This document shows, one piece after another, positions 33,266 to 40,360 of a stretch of DNA of 64,000 nucleotides. How positions within the stretch are numbered: the first letter of the stretch is position 1; the number at the start of each line of letters is the position of its first letter. The translations under genes were made by a program, and so were the position numbers. A model generated the notes under the pieces. The model did no database searches, was not told where the DNA came from, and saw only the letters and a list, made by a program, of their open reading frames with translations. The DNA is from Corynebacterium uterequi (GTDB taxonomy: Bacteria; Actinomycetota; Actinomycetes; Mycobacteriales; Mycobacteriaceae): positions 1,116,001 through 1,180,000 of the forward strand of contig NZ_CP011546.1 of NCBI RefSeq assembly GCF_001021065.1, given 5' to 3'.

Positions 33266-34759
33266 CTAGGTCAGAACGCGCGCGGACACCACTCGAAGGC
33301 CGTGGCGGCCGGTGATCCGGCTCCACTCGTCCGGGGACGCCGTGTTCGGCAGGTCCTCGCTCTCACTCTGCTCGGCGGCCACCGCGTCGATAAGATGCCG
33401 CGCCGACACACCGGCCGTGCTCACGCCGGCGAGGTGGTCCTTAATGGCCGCCTTTTTCGCCCGGTCCACGACGTTGGCGATCATCGCCCCGGTCACGAAA
33501 TCCCGATAGTACAGCGTTTCGGTGCTGCCATCAGCGAGGGTGAGTTCCACGTACTGCTTGGGAGCGAAGAGAGCGTCGACGATCGTCGCCGTGAGGTCGG
33601 CCAAGTCGCCGTCGTGCGGGGTGGCCTCGGTGAGATGGCGAGCGACGATGTCCGCCGCCCCTGCCCGGTCCGGCCGGCCGATGCGCACCTTAATGTCCAA
33701 CCTCCCGGGGCGCAGAATAGCTGGGTCAATTAGCTCCTCGCGGTTCGTGGCCCCGACGATGATGACATTGCTTAAGTCCTCCACCCCGTCCATCTCGGTG
33801 AGCAGCTGCGGGACGATGGTGGTCTCCATATCCGAGCTCACCCCCGAACCACGGGTACGAAACAGGGACTCCATCTCGTCGAAGAAAATGATGACCGGGC
33901 GGCCCTCACCGGCCAGCTCCCGGGCGCGCTCGAAGATAAGCCGGATGCGGCGTTCGGTCTCGCCGACGTACTTGTTGAGCAGCTCCGGGCCCTTGACGTT
34001 GAGAAAGTAGGACCCGTCGGAGCCGAGGGAATGGGCGATGGCCTTGGCGATCATCGTCTTTCCGTTGCCCGGTGGACCATAGAGCAGCACCCCCTTCGGC
34101 GGGGTGAGCTGATAGGAACGGAACAGCTCCGGGTGGGCGAAAGGCAGCTCCACGGAGTCGCGGATCTGCTCGATCTGCGCGTCGAGCCCGCCGATGTCGG
34201 CGAAGGTGACGTCCGGGACCTCCTCTAGAGCCAGCTGGGTGATCTCCGCCTTATCCACCTTCTCCACGGCCACTCCGGCCTTGACGTCTGCGAGAACGGT
34301 ATCGCCCGCCCGGGCTCCGTCCGTGAGCGCGGCGGCGAGGTGGACAAGGTGCTCGTCGCCCTGCGGGCCCTGCACCACCGCCCGGTCCGGGCCGATCTTC
34401 TCCACGAGCGTGAACAAATCCCCGGCGGCGGCGAAGCCGCAATCCTCCACGACGACGTAGCCCTCCCCCAAGCGCACCAGGGCCCCGGGCGTGAGCTCAG
34501 CGACATTCGGGGACACCTTGACCCGCATACGCCGGCCCTGAGTGGAGATGTCCGCCTGGCCGGGGCAGGGTACCGCCAGCACCACACCGAACGTCGAGGC
34601 CGGCTCCGCCAGGGCCTCCACCTGGGCGTTCATCTGTGCGAGCCGATCTCGGGAAGCCTTGAGCATCTCGGCGAGCTTCGTGTTGCGCAGGCCGAGCGCC
34701 CGGACCTCGCGCTTGAGCTCGGCGTTGTCCTGCCGGAGAGAAACGGTGGTTTCGGACAT
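33266..34759 (-). CDS. arc: AAA ATPase forming ring-shaped complexes (ARC/Mpa)
   Basis: 497 residues. An N-terminal coiled coil that binds Pup ([19 protein letters not shown]) is followed by OB domains ([16 protein letters not shown]) and one AAA module with Walker A GPPGNGKT, Walker [12 protein letters not shown] and arginine-finger segment [12 protein letters not shown]. The C-terminus ends VVSARVLT and lacks the GQYL-type tail that docks mycobacterial Mpa onto the 20S proteasome. In corynebacteria ARC unfolds pupylated proteins, such as ferritin, without degradation. ATG 34759 removes a spurious extension into trmI. Confidence 0.95.
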   Translation of the reverse strand: MSETTVSLRQDNAELKREVRALGLRNTKLAEMLKASRDRLAQMNAQVEALAEPASTFGVVLAVPCPGQADISTQGRRMRVKVSPNVAELTPGALVRLGEGYVVVEDCGFAAAGDLFTLVEKIGPDRAVVQGPQGDEHLVHLAAALTDGARAGDTVLADVKAGVAVEKVDKAEITQLALEEVPDVTFADIGGLDAQIEQIRDSVELPFAHPELFRSYQLTPPKGVLLYGPPGNGKTMIAKAIAHSLGSDGSYFLNVKGPELLNKYVGETERRIRLIFERARELAGEGRPVIIFFDEMESLFRTRGSGVSSDMETTIVPQLLTEMDGVEDLSNVIIVGATNREELIDPAILRPGRLDIKVRIGRPDRAGAADIVARHLTEATPHDGDLADLTATIVDALFAPKQYVELTLADGSTETLYYRDFVTGAMIANVVDRAKKAAIKDHLAGVSTAGVSARHLIDAVAAEQSESEDLPNTASPDEWSRITGRHGLRVVSARVLT

Positions 34760-34772
34760 AAGCCCCAGGTTA
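34760..34772 (-). promoter_or_regulatory. Leaderless promoter, arc
   Basis: TAACCT (34772-34767) ends 7 bases before ATG 34759. Its first three bases are the trmI stop codon TAA. Confidence 0.45.
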
Positions 34773-35606
34773 GCGTCGGGCCTTGCGCTGCGGCCGCGGC
34801 GGGGTGACGCCATCGGCCAGCCGGCGCGTCATCACCAAAAAGGCGGTGTGGGCATTCATCCGGTGCTCCGGGCGGGTGGCCAGGCCCTCAACGCGCCACT
34901 CACGCAGCAGCGTCTCCCACGCGCGCGGCTCCGTGAAGCACTGCTGCGCACGGATGCCTTCCATGATGTTCATCAGCTGCGGCACAGTGGCCACGTAGGT
35001 CATGAACACCCCGCCGGGGATGAGGACGTTTTTCACCGTCTCCAGGAAATGCCATGGCTCCACCATGTCCAGGATGACGCGATCCACTGGCCCACCCAGG
35101 TCCTCCGGGGTGACCTCGCCGAAGTCCCCGAGGCGCGGAGACCAATGCTCCGGCTGCTGCCCGAAGTATTCGGTGACGTTATCAATCGCGAAGCTGAGGT
35201 GGTCCTCGCGAAGCTCATAGGAAAAGACGTGCCCTTTCTCCCCCACGGCGCGCAGCAGCGCCATCGACAACGCGCCGGATCCGGCGCCGGCCTCCAGGAC
35301 GCGCGCGCCGCTGAAGATATCGCCCTCCACGAGGATCTGGCCAGTGTCCTTCGGATAGATCACCGCCGCGCCCCGCGGCATGGACAATACGTGGTCCACC
35401 ATGAGGTGGCGGAAGCAGAGGAAATCCGTGCCCATCGTGGAGGTGACCACGGATCCCTCATCCGACCCAATGATCTCATCGTGGGCGATCATGCCCTTGT
35501 GCGTGTGGAAATGCGCGCCGGGAGTGAGTTCGAAGGTGAAGTGACGGCGCTTTGGGTCCGTGAGCTGGACCTTGTCGCCGGGTTGGAAGGGGCCAGAATA
35601 TGCCAC
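34770..35606 (-). CDS. trmI: tRNA (adenine-N1)-methyltransferase TrmI
   Basis: 278 residues. The N-terminal beta domain ([20 protein letters not shown]) is typical of TrmI. The SAM motif is [17 protein letters not shown], and [15 protein letters not shown] is the catalytic strand. The enzyme makes m1A58 in the T-loop of tRNAs. GTG 35606 follows GAAAGACG. It stands just upstream of arc, as Rv2118c does relative to mpa. Confidence 0.93.
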   Translation of the reverse strand: MAYSGPFQPGDKVQLTDPKRRHFTFELTPGAHFHTHKGMIAHDEIIGSDEGSVVTSTMGTDFLCFRHLMVDHVLSMPRGAAVIYPKDTGQILVEGDIFSGARVLEAGAGSGALSMALLRAVGEKGHVFSYELREDHLSFAIDNVTEYFGQQPEHWSPRLGDFGEVTPEDLGGPVDRVILDMVEPWHFLETVKNVLIPGGVFMTYVATVPQLMNIMEGIRAQQCFTEPRAWETLLREWRVEGLATRPEHRMNAHTAFLVMTRRLADGVTPPRPQRKARR

Positions 35607-35640
35607 GGGATGCGTCTTTCCGTCGGAGATTACGTTCGAT

Positions 35641-36834
35641 CTAGGAAGTCAAGTATGCCTCAAGGGCGTCGATGAGCGATATCTCATCGCGCAGGCTCAT
35701 CATTTCCCGCGCCGAGTGCATACTCAGCAGCGGCACACCCACGTCCACCGTGGGGATGCCCAACCGAGTAGCCGTGATGGGGCCGATGGTGGAACCACAG
35801 CGCACCGAGTTATTGCTCACGAACACCTGGTGGTCAATGCCGGCGCTCGCCCGCTCCCACAGGGCAATGGTCGCCGCGTCGGAGGCGTAGCGCTGATTCG
35901 CGTTGACCTTGGTGACTGGACCCGCTCCCAGCACCGGCCGGTGCTGAGGATCATGCTTGTGGGGATAGTTCGGGTGGATCGAGTGCGCCGCATCGGCAGA
36001 CACGCAACTCGACGCCGCGATGAGCTGGCGCGGATCCTTCCCCAGCGCCCCAGCCAGGCGATACAGAAGGTCCTCCAAGAGCGATCCCGCCGCACCCTGC
36101 GCACTGGCGGAGCCGACTTCCTCATGATTGAAGGCGGCAAGGACGACGACGTCGTCTAGCTCACCGACGTCGCGCGCCGCCCGCTCTAAGGCGATCATGC
36201 CGGCGAACACCGAGGAGAGATTATCGAGGCGCGCCGAGGTCACCACGTCTCCGGTGATCGCCGCCGGCTGGGCGTCGACGGTAATGAGCTCATGGCCGGC
36301 GATATCCGTCACCTCCACGCCGAGCTCCCCTGCTACCGCCTCCATGATCGGCCCGACAAGCGAGATCGGGCTCAGGTGTGCCTGTCGGTCGATGTCCTCC
36401 CGGCCCAGGTGGATGGCGAGATTCGCCAAGCGCAGCGCCGGGCCGGTGGACACGAGGTGCTCGGTGCCGTCGAGCAGCACCACCCGCCCAGCGACAGTGA
36501 GCTCCCGGTCGAAGAAACTCTCCAGGATCGGCCCGCCATAGACTTCCACCCCTACCTGGTCGAAGCCGAAGGCCTGGTAGTCCGGCCGCGGTTTGAGCAT
36601 CAGCCCCGGGGAATCCGTATGAGCCCCGATGATGCGCACGCCGCGCGGGTTGGGCGGGATGACGTAGGACACCACTGCCCCGCCGCGGATGATGGTGTGC
36701 CCACCCACAGAGGCGTCGAAGTTGTCCTGTTCGAGTTGGCGGGGGAACCCCAGGTGGCGGGCGACCTCGTGGGCCGCGTGGAAGGCGCTCGGGGAAGCGA
36801 CCAAAAATTCACGGAGGTCTCGTGCTACAGCCAT
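35641..36834 (-). CDS. M18 family aminopeptidase
   Basis: 397 residues. Metal and catalytic residues of the M18 family are visible: HTDSPGLMLKPRP, SARLDNLSS, AFNHEEVGSASAQGA, and the final ligand in LLSMHSAREM. It removes N-terminal, often acidic, residues from peptides in the cytoplasm as a dodecameric zinc enzyme. It precedes trmI by 34 bases and so opens the minus-strand block. The start is set by a leaderless-type -10 shared with the divergent nuclease gene. Confidence 0.93.
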   Translation of the reverse strand: MAVARDLREFLVASPSAFHAAHEVARHLGFPRQLEQDNFDASVGGHTIIRGGAVVSYVIPPNPRGVRIIGAHTDSPGLMLKPRPDYQAFGFDQVGVEVYGGPILESFFDRELTVAGRVVLLDGTEHLVSTGPALRLANLAIHLGREDIDRQAHLSPISLVGPIMEAVAGELGVEVTDIAGHELITVDAQPAAITGDVVTSARLDNLSSVFAGMIALERAARDVGELDDVVVLAAFNHEEVGSASAQGAAGSLLEDLLYRLAGALGKDPRQLIAASSCVSADAAHSIHPNYPHKHDPQHRPVLGAGPVTKVNANQRYASDAATIALWERASAGIDHQVFVSNNSVRCGSTIGPITATRLGIPTVDVGVPLLSMHSAREMMSLRDEISLIDALEAYLTS

Positions 36835-36846
36835 GTCCTAAAGTTA
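36835..36846 (-). promoter_or_regulatory. Leaderless promoter, M18 peptidase (minus half of bidirectional element)
   Basis: TAACTT (36846-36841) ends 6 bases before ATG 36834. It overlaps the plus-strand -10 of the neighbouring gene by four bases. Confidence 0.5.
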
Positions 36847-36851
36847 GCAAC
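36839..36851 (+). promoter_or_regulatory. Leaderless promoter, RecB-like nuclease (plus half of bidirectional element)
   Basis: TAAAGT at 36839-36844 ends 7 bases before ATG 36852. The two start codons are exactly 18 bases apart. Confidence 0.55.
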
Positions 36852-37679
36852 ATGCCCTCTCCCCTTGCCCTGTCCCCCTCCCGTGCCCTGGATTACTTGC
36901 AGTGCCCGCTGAAGTACCGGCTCGGCGCTATCGACAAAATCCCGCAGGAGCCGAAGGAACACCTCGTCAAGGGCAACCTCGTCCACGCGGTGCTGGAAAA
37001 ACTGCACCAGCTGCCCCGGGCTGACCGGACATTTCCCGCAGCAGTGAAGCTCATCAAGCCGACCTACGCCGAGATGCTGGCCAAGGACTCAGGCATTGAG
37101 CACGCCATCGACGACGAGGACGTCTTCTTCAACGATTGCCGCGACCTGGTACGAGGCTATTTTCGGATGGAAAACCCCGGCGGCTTCGACTGCGACGCTA
37201 CGGAGAAATACTTCGAGGAGATCCTGCCCAGCCGGGTGCCGGTGAGAGGCTTTATCGACCGCGTGGATACCGCTCCGACGGGCGAGGTGCGCGTGGTCGA
37301 TTACAAGACGGGTAAGAAGCCCCACCCCCGGTACTCCTTCAACGCCTACTTCCAGATGCGGTTCTATGCACTCGTCTACTGGCGTACGACGGGCCGCGTT
37401 CCGGACCTGCTTCGCCTCATGTACCTGAAGGTGCTCGACGACCTGGTGCTCAGCCCGTCCCCGGAGGAACTGGAGGCCTTCGAGCGCGATCTCGCCGAGC
37501 TATGGGAGAAGATCGTAGCCGACGGCCGCAGCGGCCGCTTCCGGCCAAAGACGTCCAAGCTGTGCGACTGGTGCGATTACCGCGAGCTGTGCCCAGAGTT
37601 CGGCGGAGTTCCACCGGAATACCCCGGCTGGCCGGGGTCCACGGCGGATCACTCAACCCACCAGAACTTAGCAAAGTAG
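36852..37679 (+). CDS. RecB-like PD-(D/E)XK nuclease with Fe-S cysteines
   Basis: 275 residues. ALSPSRALDYLQCPLKYRL at the N-terminus and CDWCDYRELCPEF at the C-terminus supply four cysteines in the pattern C ... C-x2-C-x5-C of AddB/Cas4-type [4Fe-4S] nucleases. The active site is GFIDRVD ... VVDYKTGKKP. A standalone single-domain exonuclease of this type is common in actinobacteria. No cas or addA gene is near. Its biological role is not established. ATG 36852 is chosen over an upstream frame extension that overlaps the M18 gene. Confidence 0.88.
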   Translation: MPSPLALSPSRALDYLQCPLKYRLGAIDKIPQEPKEHLVKGNLVHAVLEKLHQLPRADRTFPAAVKLIKPTYAEMLAKDSGIEHAIDDEDVFFNDCRDLVRGYFRMENPGGFDCDATEKYFEEILPSRVPVRGFIDRVDTAPTGEVRVVDYKTGKKPHPRYSFNAYFQMRFYALVYWRTTGRVPDLLRLMYLKVLDDLVLSPSPEELEAFERDLAELWEKIVADGRSGRFRPKTSKLCDWCDYRELCPEFGGVPPEYPGWPGSTADHSTHQNLAK

Positions 37680-37746
37680 GTTCCGATGGCCCTCCTAGCC
37701 AACTTTACGGAAGATCACTTCAGACGTGTTATGTATCAGGACTGCA

Positions 37747-37769
37747 GTGACAGTTCTGCCTCAAGACAT
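37747..37769 (+). repeat. Left terminal inverted repeat of the IS481-type element
   Basis: 23 bases identical to the complement of 39113-39135. Confidence 0.9.
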
Positions 37770-37821
37770 GTGTGACACAACCGGCTAGGGAGGGTGTGAC
37801 ACGTCGGCTTGGATCGATCGG

Positions 37822-39095
37822 GTGACCAAACGCGTAGAACCCATCGATCCGAAGATCCGCTTAGCGATTACGCCGTGGCCATAAGACGCCGAACGAGGCG
37901 CGGTGAGCGCGTTCTGCGCTGCCCATGGCATCTCGCTCCAGACCTTCTACAGGCTACCGTTCACGCGCTGTATCCGAAGGCCCAAACGCGATCCTGGATC
38001 CGAAATCCAGGCGTCCGCACACCAGCCCAACCAAGCTCGACGAAGCGATCAACGACCACGCCGCGGCTTAACGACGCGCTCTTGACGCCTCCGGGCTGGA
38101 TTGCGGTCCGATCTCGGTGTACGACAAGATGACCGCCCTGGCACTGCCTTCGCCATCGATTGCTTCTTTAGCCAGGACCTTCCGCGAGCGTGAGCAATCA
38201 CACCCACAGCCTCGTAAGAAGCCACGATCAGCGTATCGGCGGTTTGTCTACCCAGCCCCCAACGCCTGCTGGCAACTCGATGGGACAGAGTATGTTCTTG
38301 CTGGTGGGAAGAAATGCATCATCTTCCAGCTGCAAGATGACCACTCCCGTCTTGCTATCGCCTCTCTCGCTGCGGCCGGAGAAACCACTGCTGCAGCTAT
38401 CGAGGTCTTCACCATAGGCGTGGCCCGCTGCGGACTACCACAGCGACTGTTGACTGATAACGCCCTGGCACTAAACCCCACCCGGCGAGAGATCAGCGCC
38501 GGGCTGAGCCAACACGTCACCGCAGGCGGAGTCGAAGCGATCACCGGCAAGCCGTATACACCAACCACCCAAGGAAAAACGAGCGGTTCCATCAAACGCT
38601 ATTTCGATGGCTGGACAAACGCCCCCTAGCCTCAACCCTTCAGCAACTTCAGCGCATGCTCGATCAGTTCGATCAGTACTACAACAATCACCGCCCTCAC
38701 CACCGGTTACCGGGACGTATGACCCCGGCGATGGCGTGGAACGCCACTGCTGTTGCTGCGCCACCACAACCGAAGCAGACGACCACCACCCACCGGAGGT
38801 AGGTGATACCCCTAGCGGGGCTCTATGGGGGGTGAGAATGCCAACGGGGCATAAGCCCAGGATGGTGAATGCTTCCGGGACGGTGGGCATTGCAGGAGTG
38901 CAACTGTGGGTGCCTCAGCTGCCCGTGGGGTCGCCTGTGATAGTGGCCTGGGATGTTCATACGGTGGACCTCACCGCCAACAGCGGTGAGGTCCACATGG
39001 AGTACCAGTGGCCTGCTACCCGGGTCAGCTATATCGGCAAGTCCTACGCCAGGTGGATCATCGATGACTCTCAGCTTGTGTCACTGATGTCGTGA
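37822..39095 (+). pseudogene. IS481-family transposase, broken
   Basis: GTG 37822 opens with TKRVEPIDPKIRLAI and stops after about 20 codons. SAFCAAHGIS and FYRLPF continue in a second frame, and ILDPKSRRPHTSPTKLDEA in a third. A TAA interrupts at about 38069. The DDE core resumes from 38117 with WQLDGTEYV, LQDDHSRLAIASL and LLTDN. A missing A in the A5 run at 38582 shifts the frame: NERFHQTLFRWLDKRPL and YYNNHRPHHRLPGRMTP lie in another frame ending at 38802. A C-terminal extension (GHKPRMVNASGTVGIAGV) continues to 39095. At least four lesions make it non-functional. Confidence 0.88.
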
Positions 39096-39112
39096 GACAC
39101 CAACTATCACTG

Positions 39113-39135
39113 ATGTCTTGAGGCAGAACTGTCAC
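39113..39135 (-). repeat. Right terminal inverted repeat of the IS481-type element
   Basis: 23 bases complementary to the left repeat. A further 15-base inverted copy of left-end sequence (CACACATGTCTTGAG, 39132-39146) continues past it. Confidence 0.9.
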
Positions 39136-39157
39136 ACATGTCTTGAGATATCACATT

Positions 39158-39655
39158 TTAGATACTTTCGGGTAGTTCTTTCGGCATGGCCCATAGCTTC
39201 CTCCCTTCGTCGGTGAGTCGAATACCGGGGCGGATTTTGATGGCCATGCCTTCGTCTTCGGGGGTGCGTGGCACGTACGCAAAACCCGGTTTGCTGGAAA
39301 GCCCCTTTACTGCAGGGTAGCGGGGATCGTAGTCAATGACCTGTTGAAACAGCTTTAGCCTCTTGACCAGCGCGTTAACCCGTTCAAGGCTGGAAGGCGA
39401 TATCTCATACAGTCCACTGTTATAGTGAGCCAGAAGTCTAATCACATAATAGAGTGACCCGTCCTGCCATTCAGTTGGGACTTCCCACGGCAAATTGTCC
39501 GTGACAATTCTCCCAACGTTTTCAGACTTGTGACCTCCCTGCTTAGCGAGCTTATGGACATACTGCCGTGAAACCTTGAACGTCCTAGCGATAGCCGATT
39601 GAGACTCACCGGCTTCCATTAGTTGCATCACTATCTCTGGTGTTAACCCGCTCAT
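39158..39655 (-). CDS. HTH protein of accessory type
   Basis: 165 residues. The N-terminal helix-turn-helix (AIARTFKVSRQYVHKLAKQG, about 20-40) is preceded by a helix PEIVMQLMEAGESQ, similar to resolvase-type HTH segments. The rest is mixed alpha/beta and not recognised (LYYVIRLLAHYNSGLYE). Base composition is clearly more AT-rich than the flanking housekeeping genes, and it adjoins the IS element, which suggests acquisition by transfer. ATG 39655 is chosen because it opens the HTH. A DNA-binding role is inferred; targets are unknown. Confidence 0.65.
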   Translation of the reverse strand: MSGLTPEIVMQLMEAGESQSAIARTFKVSRQYVHKLAKQGGHKSENVGRIVTDNLPWEVPTEWQDGSLYYVIRLLAHYNSGLYEISPSSLERVNALVKRLKLFQQVIDYDPRYPAVKGLSSKPGFAYVPRTPEDEGMAIKIRPGIRLTDEGRKLWAMPKELPESI

Positions 39656-39875
39656 AAAACTCGCACTCCTAGGCAACTGTTCATACAGTCGCTAGTCTAC
39701 CGGCTCTTCGTGCCTGAGCACCCCTCGCGGGGCGGGTGTCGTGTGTACACGAAGTGGCAGGAGCCTAGCAGAATTGGAGATTCGACTCACCACCAAACCT
39801 GAGATGTGGGAGGAGTCGAACCGTCTCCAACCCTACGGCCAATCGCCATCCGGTGAACCATTCACACCCTGCCGA
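39656..39875. other. Non-coding gap in the accessory patch
   Basis: 220 bases with no supported gene. CCCCTCGCGGGGCGGGTG near 39721-39738 is a GC-rich hairpin. TTGGAGATTCGACTCACCACCA near 39773-39794 looks faintly like a tRNA 3' end but no cloverleaf can be drawn. Confidence 0.4.
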
Positions 39876-40115
39876 CTACTGACCGTGGCCAGAACCTCTC
39901 CTCACGGAGTTTCTCAACGAACCTCGGGCTTTGGTGACTAGAAGTGACCCTATTACCACTGTCGCCAGAAGTGATACTACGATTCCCACAGCTGCAAAGC
40001 TCATCCAGCCAGCTGCGGTCGCCGGGCTTCCATTTTGGGCGAGCACTGTAGCTACATATGCCACCAGCGTGGCTGCCAGTGTGGTGGCGTAGATTGAAAT
40101 CGTCTTAGCCTTCAC
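39876..40115 (-). CDS. Small two-helix membrane protein
   Basis: 79 residues from GTG 40115, which has GGAG 7 bases upstream (GGAGAAATACC). Two hydrophobic helices (ISIYATTLAATLVAYVATVL and AAGWMSFAAVGIVVSLLATVVIGSLLV by parts) are joined by a short polar turn. A basic tail follows (TKARGSLRNSVRRGSGHGQ). A longer reading from 40193 adds a non-conserved-looking polar leader. Base composition matches the accessory patch. Function unknown; a small toxin, holin-like or stress peptide cannot be decided. Confidence 0.55.
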   Translation of the reverse strand: MKAKTISIYATTLAATLVAYVATVLAQNGSPATAAGWMSFAAVGIVVSLLATVVIGSLLVTKARGSLRNSVRRGSGHGQ

Positions 40116-40280
40116 GGTATTTCTCCATCTCTCGGTCGTTCGTGGGACGCTGCTTGTATCCAAGGAGAACTCTAGCGGTCTTTCAGCGGCCATCTGGATG
40201 GATTATCGAAATACCATGAATTCGTGATCGTTTTGTTATCGTTCGGTGGCTTGGTCGTATCGGCTATCCTCCGGAAAGCC

Positions 40281-40315
40281 GAAAACCCAGGTCTCCGCCT
40301 TGGCTAAGACCTGGG
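40281..40315 (-). terminator. Rho-independent terminator of fhs
   Basis: CCCAGGTCT (40286-40294) pairs with AGACCTGGG (40307-40315) around a 12-base loop. On the minus strand the stem is followed by TTTTC. It lies 46 bases beyond the fhs stop. Confidence 0.8.
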
Positions 40316-40360
40316 CACGAGCTCAGCTGCCCGCTCGGTACGGTGGAGAGACTCCGACCC

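Larger units (their letters stand above)
37747..39135 (+). mobile_element. Degenerate IS481-type insertion element
   Basis: Bounded by 23-bp perfect inverted repeats, GTGACAGTTCTGCCTCAAGA + CAT at 37747-37769 and the complement at 39113-39135. Inside the left end TGTGACAC recurs at 37771 and 37795, as subterminal binding boxes. The transposase inside is broken by several frameshifts and a stop, so the element is dead unless helped in trans. No clear target-site duplication flanks it (ACTGCA on the left, ACATGT on the right). Confidence 0.85.

Noticed and set aside
37686-37772. 29-codon frame starting ATGGCCCTCC before the IS element
   Set aside because: Too short to judge, no clear RBS, and it continues into the IS end. 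Kept only as a possible gene remnant.
37747-39146. Repeats at the IS ends as a possible CRISPR-like array
   Set aside because: Only two to three imperfect copies with irregular spacing, fully explained as IS subterminal boxes; no cas genes.
39773-39845. tRNA-like pieces (GATTCGACTC and GAGTCGAACC) suggesting a tRNA attachment site
   Set aside because: No acceptor stem, anticodon arm or integrase gene; the two motifs pair with each other as a simple inverted repeat but do not make a cloverleaf.
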